Assembly (NCBI RefSeq): GCF_037126465.1 | Contig: NC_088203.1 | Span: 88,908,668-88,972,667 of the forward strand | DNA: 64,000 nt | DNA from: Ornithodoros turicata | Lineage: Eukaryota > Arthropoda > Arachnida > Ixodida > Argasidae | Direction of reading: 5' to 3' | Shown here: in pieces, positions 21,787 to 35,507 of the stretch | Position numbering within the stretch: the first letter of the stretch is position 1 | Layout of the letters: each line of letters begins with the position of its first letter | Translations under genes and position numbers: made by a program | Notes under the pieces: generated by a model | Seen by the model: the letters and a program-made list of their open reading frames with translations, nothing else | Told to the model about the DNA's origin: nothing | The model's database searches: none

Positions 21787-22232
21787 CCCCTTCACTCTGA
21801 ATCGGAAACAGTTTGTTCCATTTTAAACCACGTTGGTATGCAAATGGATCCATTTCGGATTCCAGCTCAGATTTTCACCTGGGATATAAATTCAGGTTTT
21901 ATGTGTTCCCTTCGCATAGCCTAACTGAAACTGCGTTTAAAGGGACTGTCGCATCCGGAACCGTGCTTACGAATCCAATACCAATGTGTTCGGTACACTA
22001 CCACGAGCTATTTGCCAAATTTTCTCCCTCCAAAACTGCCCGGGTGATGAGGTATCGAATTTAAAAGATCCGGTTTCGTTTTGATCCTCGAAAGTGCCAG
22101 CGCCAACAACATCGCGTGACGCAAGGTCGAATCTGGCTAATCCGCTGTGAAGGACCCTGTCGTCTGCCGCCAAGTCTGGGGCTGCTTTGGTTTTTCCTGT
22201 ACGTCGCCCGTATTCACATGTGACACTTCCTA

Positions 22233-22685
22233 GTGACGCGGATACTCTTTGTGAATCGGGAGAATCTCTACGCTTGCATCCTTCGCGTGAGATGTCGTTT
22301 GGAAACCGACGCAGCGTTCCTGGCTCCAGGAAAACTTCCTTCGAAAACATCGATGTTTGATTTCGCTCGCCTAGGGTATAGCTACAGCCAGACCCCAGAC
22401 GAAGCGAAAGTTGGCAGCAGCTACATCACTAGCGGGTATTCAGATGAAGCAAGGAGTGTTCATGCTGTCCGTGTATGCTCCTCGCATTTCACCGATAATG
22501 TGTACCTGAATAAGAACACCATGGAAGTGCAACTTGGATTGACACAAAAAAGGAACGAAGTGAAACTTGACGCCGTTCCGACAGTGTTCCACGAACAAAA
22601 CGAGCCAGCAACATCGACAGTAAGTCACAATGTCTATGTAGTTTCCCGTTTCCCAATCGGATCTGTCACTCTTGCGCGTGAGTAA
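22233..22685 (+). CDS. THAP-type zinc-finger protein, partial (transposon gene)
   Basis: The C-terminal half of a THAP domain is visible: RVCSSHFTDNVYL supplies the C-x-x-H pair near 22,470-22,505, and AVPTVF is the conserved AVPTxF end near 22,573-22,590. The N-terminal C-x-x-x-C half is not in this frame and may be in an upstream exon. THAP domains bind DNA sequence-specifically and in Kolobok-type transposases recognise the termini. The frame runs to a stop at 22,685. A GT donor may end the exon earlier, and a small possible exon lies at 22,914-22,946 between TTACAG and GTACGT. The exact start is uncertain. Confidence 0.6.
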   Translation: MTRILFVNRENLYACILRVRCRLETDAAFLAPGKLPSKTSMFDFARLGYSYSQTPDEAKVGSSYITSGYSDEARSVHAVRVCSSHFTDNVYLNKNTMEVQLGLTQKRNEVKLDAVPTVFHEQNEPATSTVSHNVYVVSRFPIGSVTLARE

Positions 22686-24089
22686 CTTAGCAGCAAAAGA
22701 CGAAATCGGTACAACGTAAGGTATCCCCTATAACCTATAATTAATAACTAGATTAAAAAATACAATAAACAAGTAAACGAACATGATGTCATTCATATGA
22801 ACGTGATTGGCTTTTCTTGTTGTCGGACGCGTTATCATGAAACTTTCCCTGTTACTGAACCTGTGACTTTTGTTGAATGCGGTAGTCATGATTGGTTTTC
22901 ATGTGTATTACAGCTGCAGGCAACTCGACAGGGTCGAGCGCAAGTGGTACGTATATTACTTAAATACATATAATGTGTTTACAATTTTTGGACACAGAAC
23001 AATTCGCAAACTATGAACCCCGATCACTAAAAGGAAGAACTGAGGCTGTTTGTGTGCTGGCGTTAGAAACAGGCACTATATACAAGCAGTACCTCTGTCC
23101 GTAACATAAGCGCCATAAACCACTTCCCAGTTTCCTTTTATCTCGCTGTTTGTGAACTGTTTGTGTGCTGTAGGGCGGCGGTTTTTGCGGTTGTCGTAGC
23201 CAACTTGAGGTGCACTTTTGACGTTCTGTGTTATAGAAGGACCAGGTGCTCCTGATCCAAGTCCCATCCATCCATGAAACGGCATCAAACAACGTACGTG
23301 TGTGCACGGCAATTTTGCTGAGAGACCTGGTTTTTACACTAATGCCTTTACGACGCCTCTGACAAATTAGGATCTTCCAGAACAGTGCTTTCTGCATCCA
23401 AGTTGAAGAAGTAAAGAGAATGACTTCATGGCTTCTACTAACATCTCACAGCTACATGCCAAGACAAAATAACTTGAAAGAAGGAAATGAAAAACAAAGA
23501 AAAAAAAGGTCCTTTTCAGGTCCACCCAAATCTTTGTGCAGAGGCTGACAACAACGTTATTGTGACATGATGAATGATGCTGATGCAGCGTTGAGATTAA
23601 GCCCTTGTTTCCTTTTGTGCAATGGTATACATTACTGCTGGTTAAATGTAAAATGATGCACCTACCTCCAGACATTAAAGGGGCTACCAGAGATGTAGTG
23701 TCAATTCAACGGAAAAGCTGCATGTTCTACGAGGCACTGTCACATAAGTATTGACCAAATTTGCTGTCCTGTGAGCTTTGATAGGATATGCCGTAGATAG
23801 TAAGATGTCTCTTACTGTAAAAGGAAGGTGCATTATTCGAGCAGTGGGGTCTGAGGCATGAGGGTCATTTCAGGATGTACTAACCCTTCCAAAATTTTAT
23901 ACTTGGTTGTGTCCAGAGATCGATACAGATCACCCCCCAACACCCCGAGTTTTTTTTCTGTGTACCACTGTTATAATGAAACTGTCCAGAAATGTAAGGA
24001 ACACATAATTCTAGATTTTCATTGCAATTGAAGTACTTACGATACTGTTTTTTTTTTGTGTGTGTGTGTTTTTGTGAGTCCCTGTTTCA

Positions 24090-24246
24090 GATCCCAAGGG
24101 ACATTGCCAGTGTGGTGCACGCTGATAACTGTCCGTGCATAGCAAATAATAAATATCTGTGCATGAAGAGTTGGATGTGGACTTGTGCAATGGCTCTTGA
24201 ATGGACAACACTCAGTCAACACAAAGATTTATTCACATTTTCGTAA
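24090..24246 (+). other. Possible terminal exon inside the THAP element
   Basis: After a pyrimidine-rich tract ending TTTCAG there is an open stretch beginning IPRDIASVVHADNCPCI and ending at TAA (24,246). It contains three cysteines and two tryptophans. Its link to the THAP exon is inferred only from strand and position. Confidence 0.25.
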
Positions 24247-25683
24247 CTTTTTGCCTGTGATTATAATAATTATTATAATACATAGACTAGAGGTAATGCT
24301 CTGCCAAGAATCTCTGAAGTTACAGTCTTGAAAGCTGTTTTCAAAACAGTGGTGCTAAAAAAAATTGAATCAATGGCAGGTATCAAAATTTGTTTTGCTG
24401 TATCAAGGCAGAACAATCTTCCGTGGGAATGACAAATTGTAGACATTCCCAGACAGATGCATCACTTTCCATGATAATGAGGTGTAACTGTACCATTAGT
24501 GAGTTACGAAACGTTACCTGAAATTATTTGACGTGTTATATCCCTCACATGCTATAATACTGCCGACGATAAGCATTACACTACCATTAAAAGTATAACT
24601 GTCACTTATGGCCACGTAGTTTATTGCTCCTGCCTGTTTCTTTGCACTTCTCGGGATTATTGTGGTAACACAAATTATGTTTCACACTTCTCAATTGGAA
24701 ACTACGCAAGTCTATTATGGTGTAGGTGTGAACAGGAAATGAGGCACACTAAAGACGATAGCCCTGATACAACCGGGATGGAAAAACGTTGGCGAATCAT
24801 GCGGACGACACACCCAGGTATCTGTCGTCTGTTTCTCGGTCCAAGGAATCTCCAAACTCAGCTTGTAAACACACAATAAGGAGTGAACCTGACGTAGCTG
24901 TAAAAAGAGAGGACACTTTCCTAAACACGTAGCATAGTAATTTCCTGACAATCATTCTAATTCTAACCCGGCCCGTGAGTTGCACAGTTGGTTAGAGCCT
25001 TCGTAACTTTCATGGGGCATTCGTCGTGTGTGCAAACAACGACGACAACTACGAAAATAAGGATTGCTCAACGTGCCTATCTATCGTGGGTACAGTAGGC
25101 GAAGACTGTGATCGTCGCTGCAATACTGCGGTGGATACACCACCAGAAGTTCTGGCCGAAGACAGAGAGCTGGGAACAAAGTGTGATGCGTGCACACACT
25201 GTACTTCGCCGTCATTGCACAACTCTGCCACTTCACCAGCACTGCAGCATATAGGTACTCATCCGGTTCCTGGGGAGCACAGACGCCGCACAAACACTTG
25301 GATTGTTTCCTGCGTCGTAGTGAATGTCACGGGATTAAGTATTGAGCACTCCGATCATGAACGTACCTAAAGCAGTGGTCCTGAGGCTCGTTTTGTTGCG
25401 CTAACGCAGCTGCGGCACGTACATCACCAGTGACTTGCAGAAGAAGCGGATCCGTCGAATATGTGCCGTCATTAAACATGTATATTCGTCACGGGATCTA
25501 TTACTAAAGGCATTTGAACAGCACGATTCGACACTTCCGCATTCCGAGTCCGCCATTTCCGTATGTGCCTTCGCCTTCCGAAATTGCAAAATTCCCATAT
25601 CGGACCCCCCTCCTGGGAACAAGGCTAACCGGAAGTCGCGCGTCGCTAGTAATAAATTGCGCTGTAATGTGCAAATTCTGTAG

Positions 25684-25708
25684 TGAGGTTAGGTTAGGTT
25701 AGGTCAGT
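25684..25708. repeat. Short TTAGG run and adjoining G/C homopolymers
   Basis: GGTTA is repeated three to four times, the arthropod telomere unit, followed at 25,725-25,758 by runs of G and C. It is too short and interstitial to be a telomere. Confidence 0.6.
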
Positions 25709-26136
25709 ACATTTTACACGCGCGGGGGGGGGGGGTCCGGGGGGTTTCCCCCCCCGCAGTTGTTCGAGACTGTGCTCACTTCCGTCTAAGCCTCGTTCCC
25801 AGGGTTAGATCGGAGGGGGTCCAATGTGGGATTTCTGGCTCACTCCTTCGCCTTCGTCTCCCTGACCTTGCTCATGCAAGCTGCAAGCCGCGGGGAATCC
25901 TCTGGCTCGCCGCGTTCTTATTGGTCAGATTCCATGTGACGTTGCTAAAGATTCTCAGCAGGGAGTTTCGCTTGACGCCCGCATCCGTCGTCTGCTGTAG
26001 CGCCGCTTACACACGAATTATGGAAAAAGTATTCCGTCGATCGGGATGGGACTTTCGGAGTCATGGTCAGTGAAGGACGGGGAATCTCATTTCACTGTGG
26101 TTTCGGAATCGATCTGTGGTCGATGCGACTGTCCCT

Positions 26137-27371
26137 TTAATAAAATCATTGTTTCCTGTGAATATCCATGCCCGAATTTGAAAATGATGAGTAGCAACCA
26201 GAACCGCGAACCCCCCCCCCCCCCACACACACACACCTCTCTCTCTCTCGAGATGAAGTGTCTGCAACCTAAAAAACAGCGACGTTGCTCGGTTGCTGGC
26301 TGCAATGTTGGCTTCATCTAGTCGACCTCGTCTGATGGCATGCGAGCTCGTAGACTCCGTTTCAGGTGGCAGTATATAATTAAACACCTTTTCTCCAAAA
26401 CAGAATGGTCATTATAATGTTCGATCGTTTTTCTCAAGAACTAAACCAAACGGAGAGCGCTCCCTCGAGCGTCCCCGATGAGAACCGTATTTGGGTTTCC
26501 TCTCCCGTCCCTCAGAGGGAGAAACGAGCGCGCCGGAGGAAAAAACCCCAGTGACGATAGCGAAACCGAAACGACAGACGGTTCCGTTTGCGTGTGGCAG
26601 GTACGTTGAATATTTTAACCGTTTCTCCTCACAAGGCACAGAATCCGCACGGGGAAAGTCATCAAATGTCGGGTAGTGCCAGCATTTTCAGAGCTAAAGA
26701 AGTGCATAGAGAGGCAACATAAACAGGCGTAAAAAGGCGCAAAGACGCGCAAGAAAATACAGTAATTTATAGTTAGATATCAACGGATGTCTTCTGTCTT
26801 TTTATTTTTTTCACACTGGGGAAAAAGGGCATAATGCGAAGAGAATTCGTTGACTTCCTGAGACAGCCTCTGCTTCTGCCTTCAATTCTGTCACTTGAGC
26901 AGGACACTCTGGTGTGTCTGATAAGAGTAACTTAATGCAGAATAGCAAAACGGCTTGTAAGATTCGAGTATAACGCTGCACATCCGAATCCGTTGACAGG
27001 GTGGCAGCGTGTCCTACAGTTATCGTGTGGGAGTAGGCGAAATAGTGCGTACTGTAATTTGTGTGCGGCATCCCTTGAAGTTTAAGGTGAATAAAGCATG
27101 CGCCTTTATTACTTCTCTTCTTAGGACGTTTAATGGACAATGCGATTCTCGTCATAAGCCCTTGAATCCGATTAATAGGGAGGTCTAGAGACCCGTTTTC
27201 TCTTGAACGAAGCGACTGATTCAATTTTCGCGCGTGCGCATTACGTACAGGTGAACTAGTTGTTAGGAGCGCGATTTCCTACGAACGACTCACCCGAGCT
27301 GGGTCGTTTTGTCGTATTCGGTGAGCACGACCGAGTGACATCGCGAAGTGAGATGGCGGCTGTTTCCAGTA
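26137..27371. other. No supported gene
   Basis: Nothing in this stretch gives a splice-consistent exon chain or a recognisable protein. A C-run with CA and CT microsatellites lies just upstream, inside the neighbouring TTAA interval boundary region (26,210-26,250). Confidence 0.4.
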
Positions 27372-27373
27372 TA

Positions 27374-28281
27374 CAGGGTGGTCCAACAATCATGATAGAA
27401 ATTCATAGTAAAAAACGTAAGACTCGGAGAGACATGCGGTCAAGGGATTGTTTTCTGCCAATAACTTTTTCCACATATTGGTAGCATTTTGATTTCATTT
27501 CAATTGACGCAAAGTTAATTTCTTGAATCGAACTCCAAAATTTCCCGAGGCAACCTAACGTTTTCTTTGCGGATATGGGTTCCCCGACATTTTACTCAGT
27601 ATAGCACATAATCCCACTCGTAATGCAATGGCAATTGCCGAAATAAATTCTCCGAAAATCCGTGGAAATGAGCCCTTGACTCCGCCTCTTCTTTGACGGC
27701 TCGTAGTTTGAGCGCAAAGCTGCGAAGAAAGGAGGTTACATTGACACGCCACACGAGGGGGAAAGGGTTGCAAGCCGTCGGGTGACCTCATTTTTGATAA
27801 GGTAGCTCTGATTCCCGCACTCACCGCACGTGTTTGTTAAGTGGGTAAGGCTTGTAACCCTTTCCTCCCTCGTGTGGCGTGTCAATGTAACCTCCTTTCT
27901 TCGTAGCTTCGCGCTCAAACTACGAGCCGTCAAAAAAGAGGCGGACCAAGGGATCATTTCCACGGATTTTTGGCGAATCTATTAAGGCAGTTGCCGTTGC
28001 ATTACGAGCGCGATTATGTGCTATACTGAGTAAAGTGACCACGGGGAACCCATTTCCGCAAAGAAAACGTTAGGTTGCCTTGGGAAATTTCGGAGTTCAA
28101 TTCAAGAAATGAACTTTCCGTCAGTTGAAATCAAATAAAAAGGTACCAACCACGGTGTAAGGGTTGGTGGTTACCAACACGTGGCAAAAGTTATTGGCAG
28201 AAAAAAATTCCTTTACCGCATGTCTCTCCGGGCCTTAAGTTTTTTGCTATGAATTTCTATCATGGTTGGTGGACCACCCTG
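27374..28281. mobile_element. TA-flanked foldback MITE (908 bp)
   Basis: The left end CAGGGTGGTCC at 27,374 and the right end GGACCACCCTG at 28,281 are flanked by TA. The two arms are long, about 400 bases each, and mirror each other from the termini to about 27,776 and 27,849, leaving a spacer of about 70 bases. Arm identity is high but broken by small indels. No protein is encoded. TA duplication suggests a Tc1/mariner-type transposase. Confidence 0.9.
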
Positions 28282-28283
28282 TA

Positions 28284-30107
28284 TAGGCGTGTACCGCCAC
28301 AGGGGTGACACAAACCCGCCATTGTTATAACTACCCTCAGACAGCTGCTTTTGGCAAGACTGCCATCTTGTCCTGGTCGCACGTCATAGAAAACGTCATG
28401 CGACTTCCTTTACATGTGGTTTTGCCGCTTAGCGACATATTTTCGTCGTCATAGCGCAAAGAGATGAAGGTATTTTGCCAGCGTAAACTATGCGGTGCTT
28501 CTCTGCAATATGGTAGCCCATTTCTCCTTAGTTTAAGTACATCGCATCGGCTCAGTGAGTCTCTACGCACAGTCGTCATCACATTTTTGGAAGTCGTAAA
28601 CAGTACAAGGCTTTACGTGTAAAACTGCGTGTTTTACTGAGAGATTATAGGACAAAAATAATTACCGTGATCATAAGACATCCAGAACGTCGTGCAGAAA
28701 CAACAACCGCATTGTTTAGAAACGGTTTGGCCGCCAATCACGGGCGCCGCCATCTTTAAGGTTACGTGTGCCTTGACGGCTTTCATTTTATAACGTGGGG
28801 AAGCCGCCGTCAAGGGGGATCCGCATTTGCTCGAAGGCTTGAATGTGTAAATAAGCGTAGTGCTCTCGCAGTTAAAAAGCTGTTAAGAATCGCGGAAGTA
28901 CGTTTTGTTTTATTTGAGATAAAAGACACCCGAAGGAGCACAAAGGTTGTTGTTTGACATCGTACAGGAAGTATAAGTTGCATGACTGGCAAGGCACGAC
29001 TGCGAGATCTACATTCTTAATGGTGTGCACTGATTATTATTACATCCGACGAACATCTCGCAGCATGAGGAAATTATGTAATTGAGCACATTTGGATTCC
29101 AGCTGTTGCACGACAGCGTCGTAGCGCGCGTTTCTACCACCCGCTTCGCGTGCACAACGTTTTGGGAAACGGGAAATTTTTGTCGTAATTGTGAAGCATC
29201 CGCTAGGGTACAGAAAATAGAGTTACATTTCACATGACACCACACATGAATTTAATGCCAAGGTGCCTGAACGCACTTTCTGTCACAGGTTTGCAAACGC
29301 GGTAGAGGACACAGTACACGTACTTCAGTTTAAGATCCCGACGACGATTTTCATCTTGGTGTCCGGATGGGGTGTGAAGCCCATATCTACTGGATTTGGG
29401 TCTTTTTTAGCTTGGGTAGAATACCTGGTGTAGCGTGTTGAGCATTGTGCTGAAGTAAATTGAAACTCCTAGGCATGGAACTGAACATCAAAAGTCTGTG
29501 TTATTCAAGATGTCAGTGTTGGACAACACACATTACAGACTACATACCGACCTTCTTTTCTGTTCCCAAAACCATAGCATAGCGTTTCACTAAAACGTCG
29601 CCATACACGAAGTTCTCTTAATTGCTTCACACGTACACAGATAAAACTTTCCCAGCTTATGCGGCGACACCACATAGAAATTCCCACATAATCCGAAAAC
29701 ATCGCGTCCGGAAACTTTACAGATCTTCAAACACATCATTCCCTCCACGCCATTTAAATGTGGCTTTTCAGCACTACCTTTGCTTCCTTTGGAGCAGGTC
29801 CTACCTCTGACACGAAAACGAGGCAACAGAAATTGCAAAACAAGATTGGAGCTGACCAGAAAACATTAACTCATTATTGGAGAGATCGTTGTTAATTTTT
29901 ATTACACAAACACTCGTTTTTAACGCTTCTTAGTAGAGTATTCCAGGACAAACAGCGCATTGCCTTGCAGGAGATTTCGCGGAGCTAGTACCGGAGGGAA
30001 CGCGAGCGCCGCGCCGCGGCCAACAATAGACTCGAGGAATTGGGACGTCATTGTCCAGCCGAGTTCGGTCCCCTTACTTCTCCTCCGTGATTGGATGCCA
30101 CCCCTCT
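28284..30107. other. No supported gene
   Basis: This stretch separates the foldback MITE from the right duplication copy. Open frames are short and without recognisable domains. Confidence 0.4.
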
Positions 30108-33027
30108 GTGTACCGGCGCGCCGAACGCCTCCTCGTACCTGTCTTCGGACGCCAAAACGCGCATTGCAGCCCTCTGGCGAAGTCGGATTTGCTTTTGTTG
30201 ATGCCGATGACCGGAGGTTGATGTTTTGTGCTGTTTCCGACCTGTGTTTATTCACACCGCTGACGTCGCCGCTGATGGTGTGAAAGTCTGAAAGTACACT
30301 GCGATATGCCATATCTAGAACCAGAAAACATATGAACGATCCACCACGAAACCGGTTGCTGATAAAACCCATCTGGAATACGTTTGCGGATGAACGATTC
30401 TTCCGATCTCCTTAAAGTACGTGTAGTTCGCTTTCTATCATCCTTCCGAATCGCCAGAATCGATCGTTTTGTTCGGGCACAAACAACTTGTTAGAACTCT
30501 CTGATAATAATTATGAAACGAACAAAGCTGCATGCGGTAGCTGAATATACATGAAAATCATTGCTTTCTCATTGGTATTCCCAATCAGTTCATATTATTC
30601 CAACTGCATGGTTCCAATATGTCGGACTACCACTGGAGACATGTAGATGTGTGAAAAACTGCAAAGTGTTATCGAGGAACAAACTGGACCAGAAAGCTAT
30701 ACGAAACAAAAGACAAGGCAAGAGACTCTGGTCGCTGGCATTTATTTCATCATTTGCGCTGTTTATTACAAGGTATGAAAAGGTGTTTATGTAGTTTAGA
30801 TTAGAGCATTATGTAACAATAGTAGTTTTTTTTAATAGTTAACGATTTCTGTCTTCAGCTTCTTCCTTCCTTGTTCGGCGATCACTTGTCATTCTTTCTT
30901 AGACGCGCTGGTGTCACAGTGGCTGTCCTAAGTCCATCCACGGAAAATGTAAAATGAACGCGCGCGCGCGCACGCACGGCACCCACACATGCACACACAG
31001 AGAGACCTTTTTAAGCCGCACAGTGTGCGCGCGTGCAGCGTACATGGAGTACTGAATTCCCTTTCTTTTCTGTGACCCTTGTCGATACTCAACAATTATC
31101 CACATTATCACGTACAAACGTAAAATGAAACCGCGTGCACACGCGGTACACAAGCACAGAGACAGTTGATAGGTTGATTAAAAAATTTAAAAATATCTAG
31201 AGAATTGAATTCGGCACCCAACTAATTTTGCTACTCAGAAAGACAAAAAAAACAAACAGAAAGAAACATGTACTCAAAAAAAAGAAAAGAAAAGACTATG
31301 GCAAGAACAGAAACGTGTCGTAACACATGCACTCCCCAAAACGTAGTCGCGGGACCACAATACAAAGCGATAACATGTGCGCAACATAAACGACAGCGCA
31401 ATAGCAACAGCATTGATGTCCGCTACCGCGGCAACAATCACAACATCACACACCGACAGCGCACAAAACATAACAATCGGATTCCAAAGAACACTATGCA
31501 ATAAACTCCAGAAGCGCAGTTAGAGCTGCATCCCTCTTGCTATGGGGGGCCACACACCAAACACCTTTACAATGTCAAAAGGTCTAGCGTCCAGCACAGA
31601 GAAAGAAAAGTACCTTGTTATAGTAATCATCTCATCATCGTATCTTTATGTGTGTGTGCGTGTGTAATCATCAGATTAATTTACAATAATTCGAACAGCG
31701 CGCAGTCTTTGTCTGCACTGGAAAACATGTGACTTGAAACCGCTTCAAATGCCTACAACAGATTTATTCAGAAGCCACCGGAAAGCGTTGGACAATACGC
31801 TTTACACTACTCTTCAACTCAACACCAAACTTTTTTCGTTTTTATTTATTTTTATTGTACTTTTATCATTATTATTCTTATTTTTTACGTCAATACGTCT
31901 GTAAGTTCGGTTTCGCGATTGACGTGCGCTATACCCTCGCCGTGTCGTACTCGGGGAAGGGAAAATACTACGGTTCGCACACGGATGATGAAGATGATAG
32001 TTGGGACTTTTCTTGCGCAGCAACTAGAACACGACTGAGCTCGCCCCAATTTTTTTGTACCGTGTTAGCGCTCTGCCAGTAACTGTGGCTATGAGCAGCG
32101 TACACACGTCGACCGATGAACAACGAACTAAACATGTGTCATGCCCAGCTTTAGACATGTGGATATCTTTATATCCCTTTTTTCAGCGATATGTATTGAT
32201 AACCGGAACAGACTTTCACAGATTATAGTACTACACTAAATGGCTGGTGTAATCGTGTTAACGGAAGACGATGATTAGCTTTTTTGGGCCACATCGGAAA
32301 TTATAGCGATGGAATATTTGTTTCGCGTGCGTTTTGACTTGTGTCACTTGTGTCATACTCTTGTCAAGCTTTGTACGCATGAAAATTATTTACGATACGT
32401 TAGCGTAGCGTTCTCTGTGTGGAATTATATATATGTGAATTGATAGACGTGTGTAATTTCTGGTAAAATGTTGACGACCTGCTCACGCATGTACTGTAAG
32501 CTTACTAACGAATTTGCAGTTTCATCCCAAACCCGCCCTGTGGGAGATATAAACCATGACGATAAACATGTCATCATCGCAGCCATAAAATAATGATGGT
32601 ATGCAGCACGTGTCTCCTCTGTGTTGAAGCACTGTGTTCCATTTTCCCCAACAAGTGCATTCCTGCGAATAAGAAATATACCACTCAGAACTATGAAGTG
32701 TCGTTGCTTCCGCTGAAATTTAGAGCACGTGTTACTTCGTATTGAACGCCTGACAAAGGAAATTATTTCACATTGTCCCCGAGGCTGCAAGATAGGAACA
32801 GCTACATATTACGCACTTGAGTAGCATGTGAAATAAATGAAAGTGGAGTTCAATGATAGGGTGATGCCGTTAAACTGTTCAGGCGATTACCGTAAAACGA
32901 CGACAAAAACAACTCCGAGCTGGCTGAAGACCCAGAAGCAGCTCACTGTCATGAACCAAGCCCCTGTTTTTATACTTTGTCCGAAGTCCCCTCCAACATA
33001 TATATTTTCGTTCGAATTCAAAAGATA

Positions 33028-33137
33028 CTAGTATTATTATTTATTGATCCATCATGGGGCATTTAGGCCATTACGTGAGGGCGTGAGCACGTATGCAACA
33101 CACTGGCACTGTACATCAAACAACAACACGCAAAATA
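33028..33137 (-). mobile_element. 3' tail of a truncated LINE
   Basis: About 110 bases are present only in the right copy. Read on the minus strand they end in AATAAATAATAATA after GGCCTAAATGCCCCATGATG. The corresponding left site is uninterrupted near 7,409. This is a heavily 5'-truncated retrotransposon insertion. Confidence 0.7.
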
Positions 33138-33974
33138 CGACTTCCGCACCTTGTTGGAGTTAAAATGAAACTACTCAGGGGTCTTTCACACAACATTTGT
33201 CAAGATGAATCGTCAACTTAACTATCGTCAACTTAAAGGCAAGCACAGTTAATACTGTTGTCCAGTCAGGCGTTGTATTCCTTCTGATACTGAAAGGGAC
33301 TCCGGCACCCTCGTCAACAAACTGCTACTAATTTCTGAGAACTTGATGATTGTCGTATGCTAGTGTGCTTTGGTAAATGTTTTTCCACGGTCAGTTTTCA
33401 CTCTGCCATTTTCCCACTATATGGGACACGATTATCATTTCGCTTACCTTGATCGATATATAGGGTAAAGTGGGGCTACTTGAAGATAGGGGCAAGTTGA
33501 GGACAGTTTGGGTTTTTTGCGTGTCATTTTCTTAGCAATAATTTTTTCACGTCTGTGACACCAGGGTAGACACTGTCGTTGTATGGGCTTTGAAGTAACG
33601 TGTTGTGTTCTGCACGTGCTTTTTAGAAAGACGTCAGACTCGATTTTGCAGATGTGGTCGAGTTAAAAGGGGCTTTTTTTTGTTCCATCTCTAACTGTTG
33701 CGAGCATTGACTTCCAATTTGCTCACTTCTGCTCCTCGGCTAATAAAATATGACCTCGCTATCAGCCGAATCATATCAGCCGTTATGATGCTGTGTCACT
33801 GCCCTGTGTTTCCATGTGCAGTACTCGTTGTCTGACCATTCGGCTGACCCAAACAAAGTACAAAATTTAAACCGGGCATTAATTTTTTGATGTCCACAAC
33901 TTACCCATAGGGTGGGGTAAGTTGACGATAATATGTCGCCTGTCATTTTTGGCTCGTAGGAAATCTGGAAAGTA

Positions 33975-35507
33975 CAGGGTCGGACACACATAAGAGTATC
34001 GCGGGAGCGCATCACCTGCAAGTACGCCAGCGCCGCGTAACGGATGCTCCTGGGTTTGAGACCTCGGGCCTAGTGAACGTTCGCCACCTCTCGGTTGGAA
34101 TCCTCATTGCTCTCGTGGCGCCGGCGGGCGGGGAGACCCACCTGCTATTGCTATTCAATCTCTGCGATGTTTTGATCATGCAGTGCGTGGCGCGACGTAA
34201 TGTTTGTCCTATCGGAACCGAGAATAAAAGTGAAACAGGCGCATGTCGCGGCATACGTTGTGTCGTTACTACGGTGTTAAAACAGTGTTGTTAAATCTTC
34301 CGATTTTGTCATGTAACTGTTTATTGTTATGTATAGTTATCTGTTTATTTTCTTGTTATGACGTTTGCAAAGGATGCACCGTATGTCATTACATGCGCCT
34401 GCTTCACTTTCCTTCTCGATCCCGATAAAACGTTGATGTCGTAAAAGATTACGCCGCGCCACGCACCGATCAAAACATCGCCAGCAGAGACTGAATAGCA
34501 GCAGCAAGTGGGTCTCCCCAGAGCCGTATATTAAAAGGGAGTCTGGCCATTGGGAGGAGTCACAAAAAGAGGCTCGACCTGTCAATCACAGTCTCGCTCC
34601 TCTGATTGGTTTGCTTCTTACCAAGGGGGTCGCCATGACACCATACTGCCACCCAAAATGGCGTCGAAAGCAAACATAGTGAAGCGGGGATTTCGTGACA
34701 AATTTTTTTCACAGACTACTCTGATTTTACACTGCAAATGCACATTGTCATATACGTTTCTCGGAAATCAGTTTCAACTTACGCTCATCCGTCGATATCT
34801 AATCGAAAATAATACGTTTTGTCGCCGATGTTAGGCCTAGTGAACACGGTGATCGCGGCGATCACAACGAAATCATAACAAAAACGGCACTGTGCTGTAC
34901 AATCTTATATTTAATTGCTGGATTTCATGGATATAAACATTCTTGCCTTTTATATTCAAACTGTTCATGTAGATTTGTTTAAAAATCATTCCGACGACAG
35001 AATGTGTCCCAGCAGGTGGTTCTGCCGGCAGCGGTGCAACGACGGAAGCAGACGACAACTCCCGACGTGCCTTACGCTCCCTAGGTGGCGCTCATCAAAT
35101 TTGCACCAAAAATCCACTAGTTCTGCGGGTTGCGAGATGTATCCATTTCAATCCCATCGAATCCACTTGCCACCCAAAATGGCGCTGCCCATGTTGGATA
35201 GGGGGACAAATAGTGAGGATAGGTTGATTGATAGCGCCCCATATTTCAAGACTTCATTGGTTAGAAAGCTGAAAAAGTGGGTAGAGCTTCAGGTATAGGC
35301 ATGACCCATTAATGGCCAGACTCCCTTTTAATATACGGCTCTGGGTCTCCCCACCCGCCCGCGCCACGAGAGCAATGACAAACCCAACCGAAAGGTGGCG
35401 AACGTTCGCTAGGCACGAGGTCTTAAACCCAGGAGTATCCGTTAGGCGGCGCTGGCGTCCTTGCAGGTCATGCGCTCCCGCGATGCCCTTATGTGTGTCC
35501 GACCCTG
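33975..35507. mobile_element. TA-flanked foldback element with a MITE in its right arm
   Basis: The ends CAGGGTCGGACACACATAAG and its complement are flanked by TA (33,973-33,974 and 35,508-35,509). The arms mirror each other for about 300 bases when the inner insertion at 34,520-35,342 is removed. Confidence 0.85.
34520..35342. mobile_element. Mutator-like MITE with 10-bp target duplication
   Basis: The termini AGAGCCGTATATTAAAAGGG and its complement form an inverted repeat of about 30 bases. GGGTCTCCCC occurs on both sides (34,510-34,519 and 35,343-35,352). A 9-10-bp duplication is characteristic of Mutator-like elements. It interrupts the right arm of the foldback element. No transposase is encoded. 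Confidence 0.85.

Larger units (their letters stand above)
21941..26136. mobile_element. Kolobok-like TTAA element with THAP remnant (4.2 kb)
   Basis: The ends AGGGACTGTCGCATC and (reverse complement) AGGGACAGTCGCATC match at 14 of 15 bases and are flanked by TTAA at 21,937-21,940 and 26,137-26,140. The interior encodes a THAP-type zinc-finger half on the plus strand. Kolobok transposons combine TTAA target duplication with a THAP DNA-binding domain, so the assignment is natural. No DDE-type catalytic block was recognised, so it may be internally deleted or its exons may be too short to see. Confidence 0.7.

Noticed and set aside
25684..25708. Telomere end or telomere fusion
   Set aside because: Only three to four TTAGG units lie inside a transposon interval; this is a common short motif in arthropod DNA.
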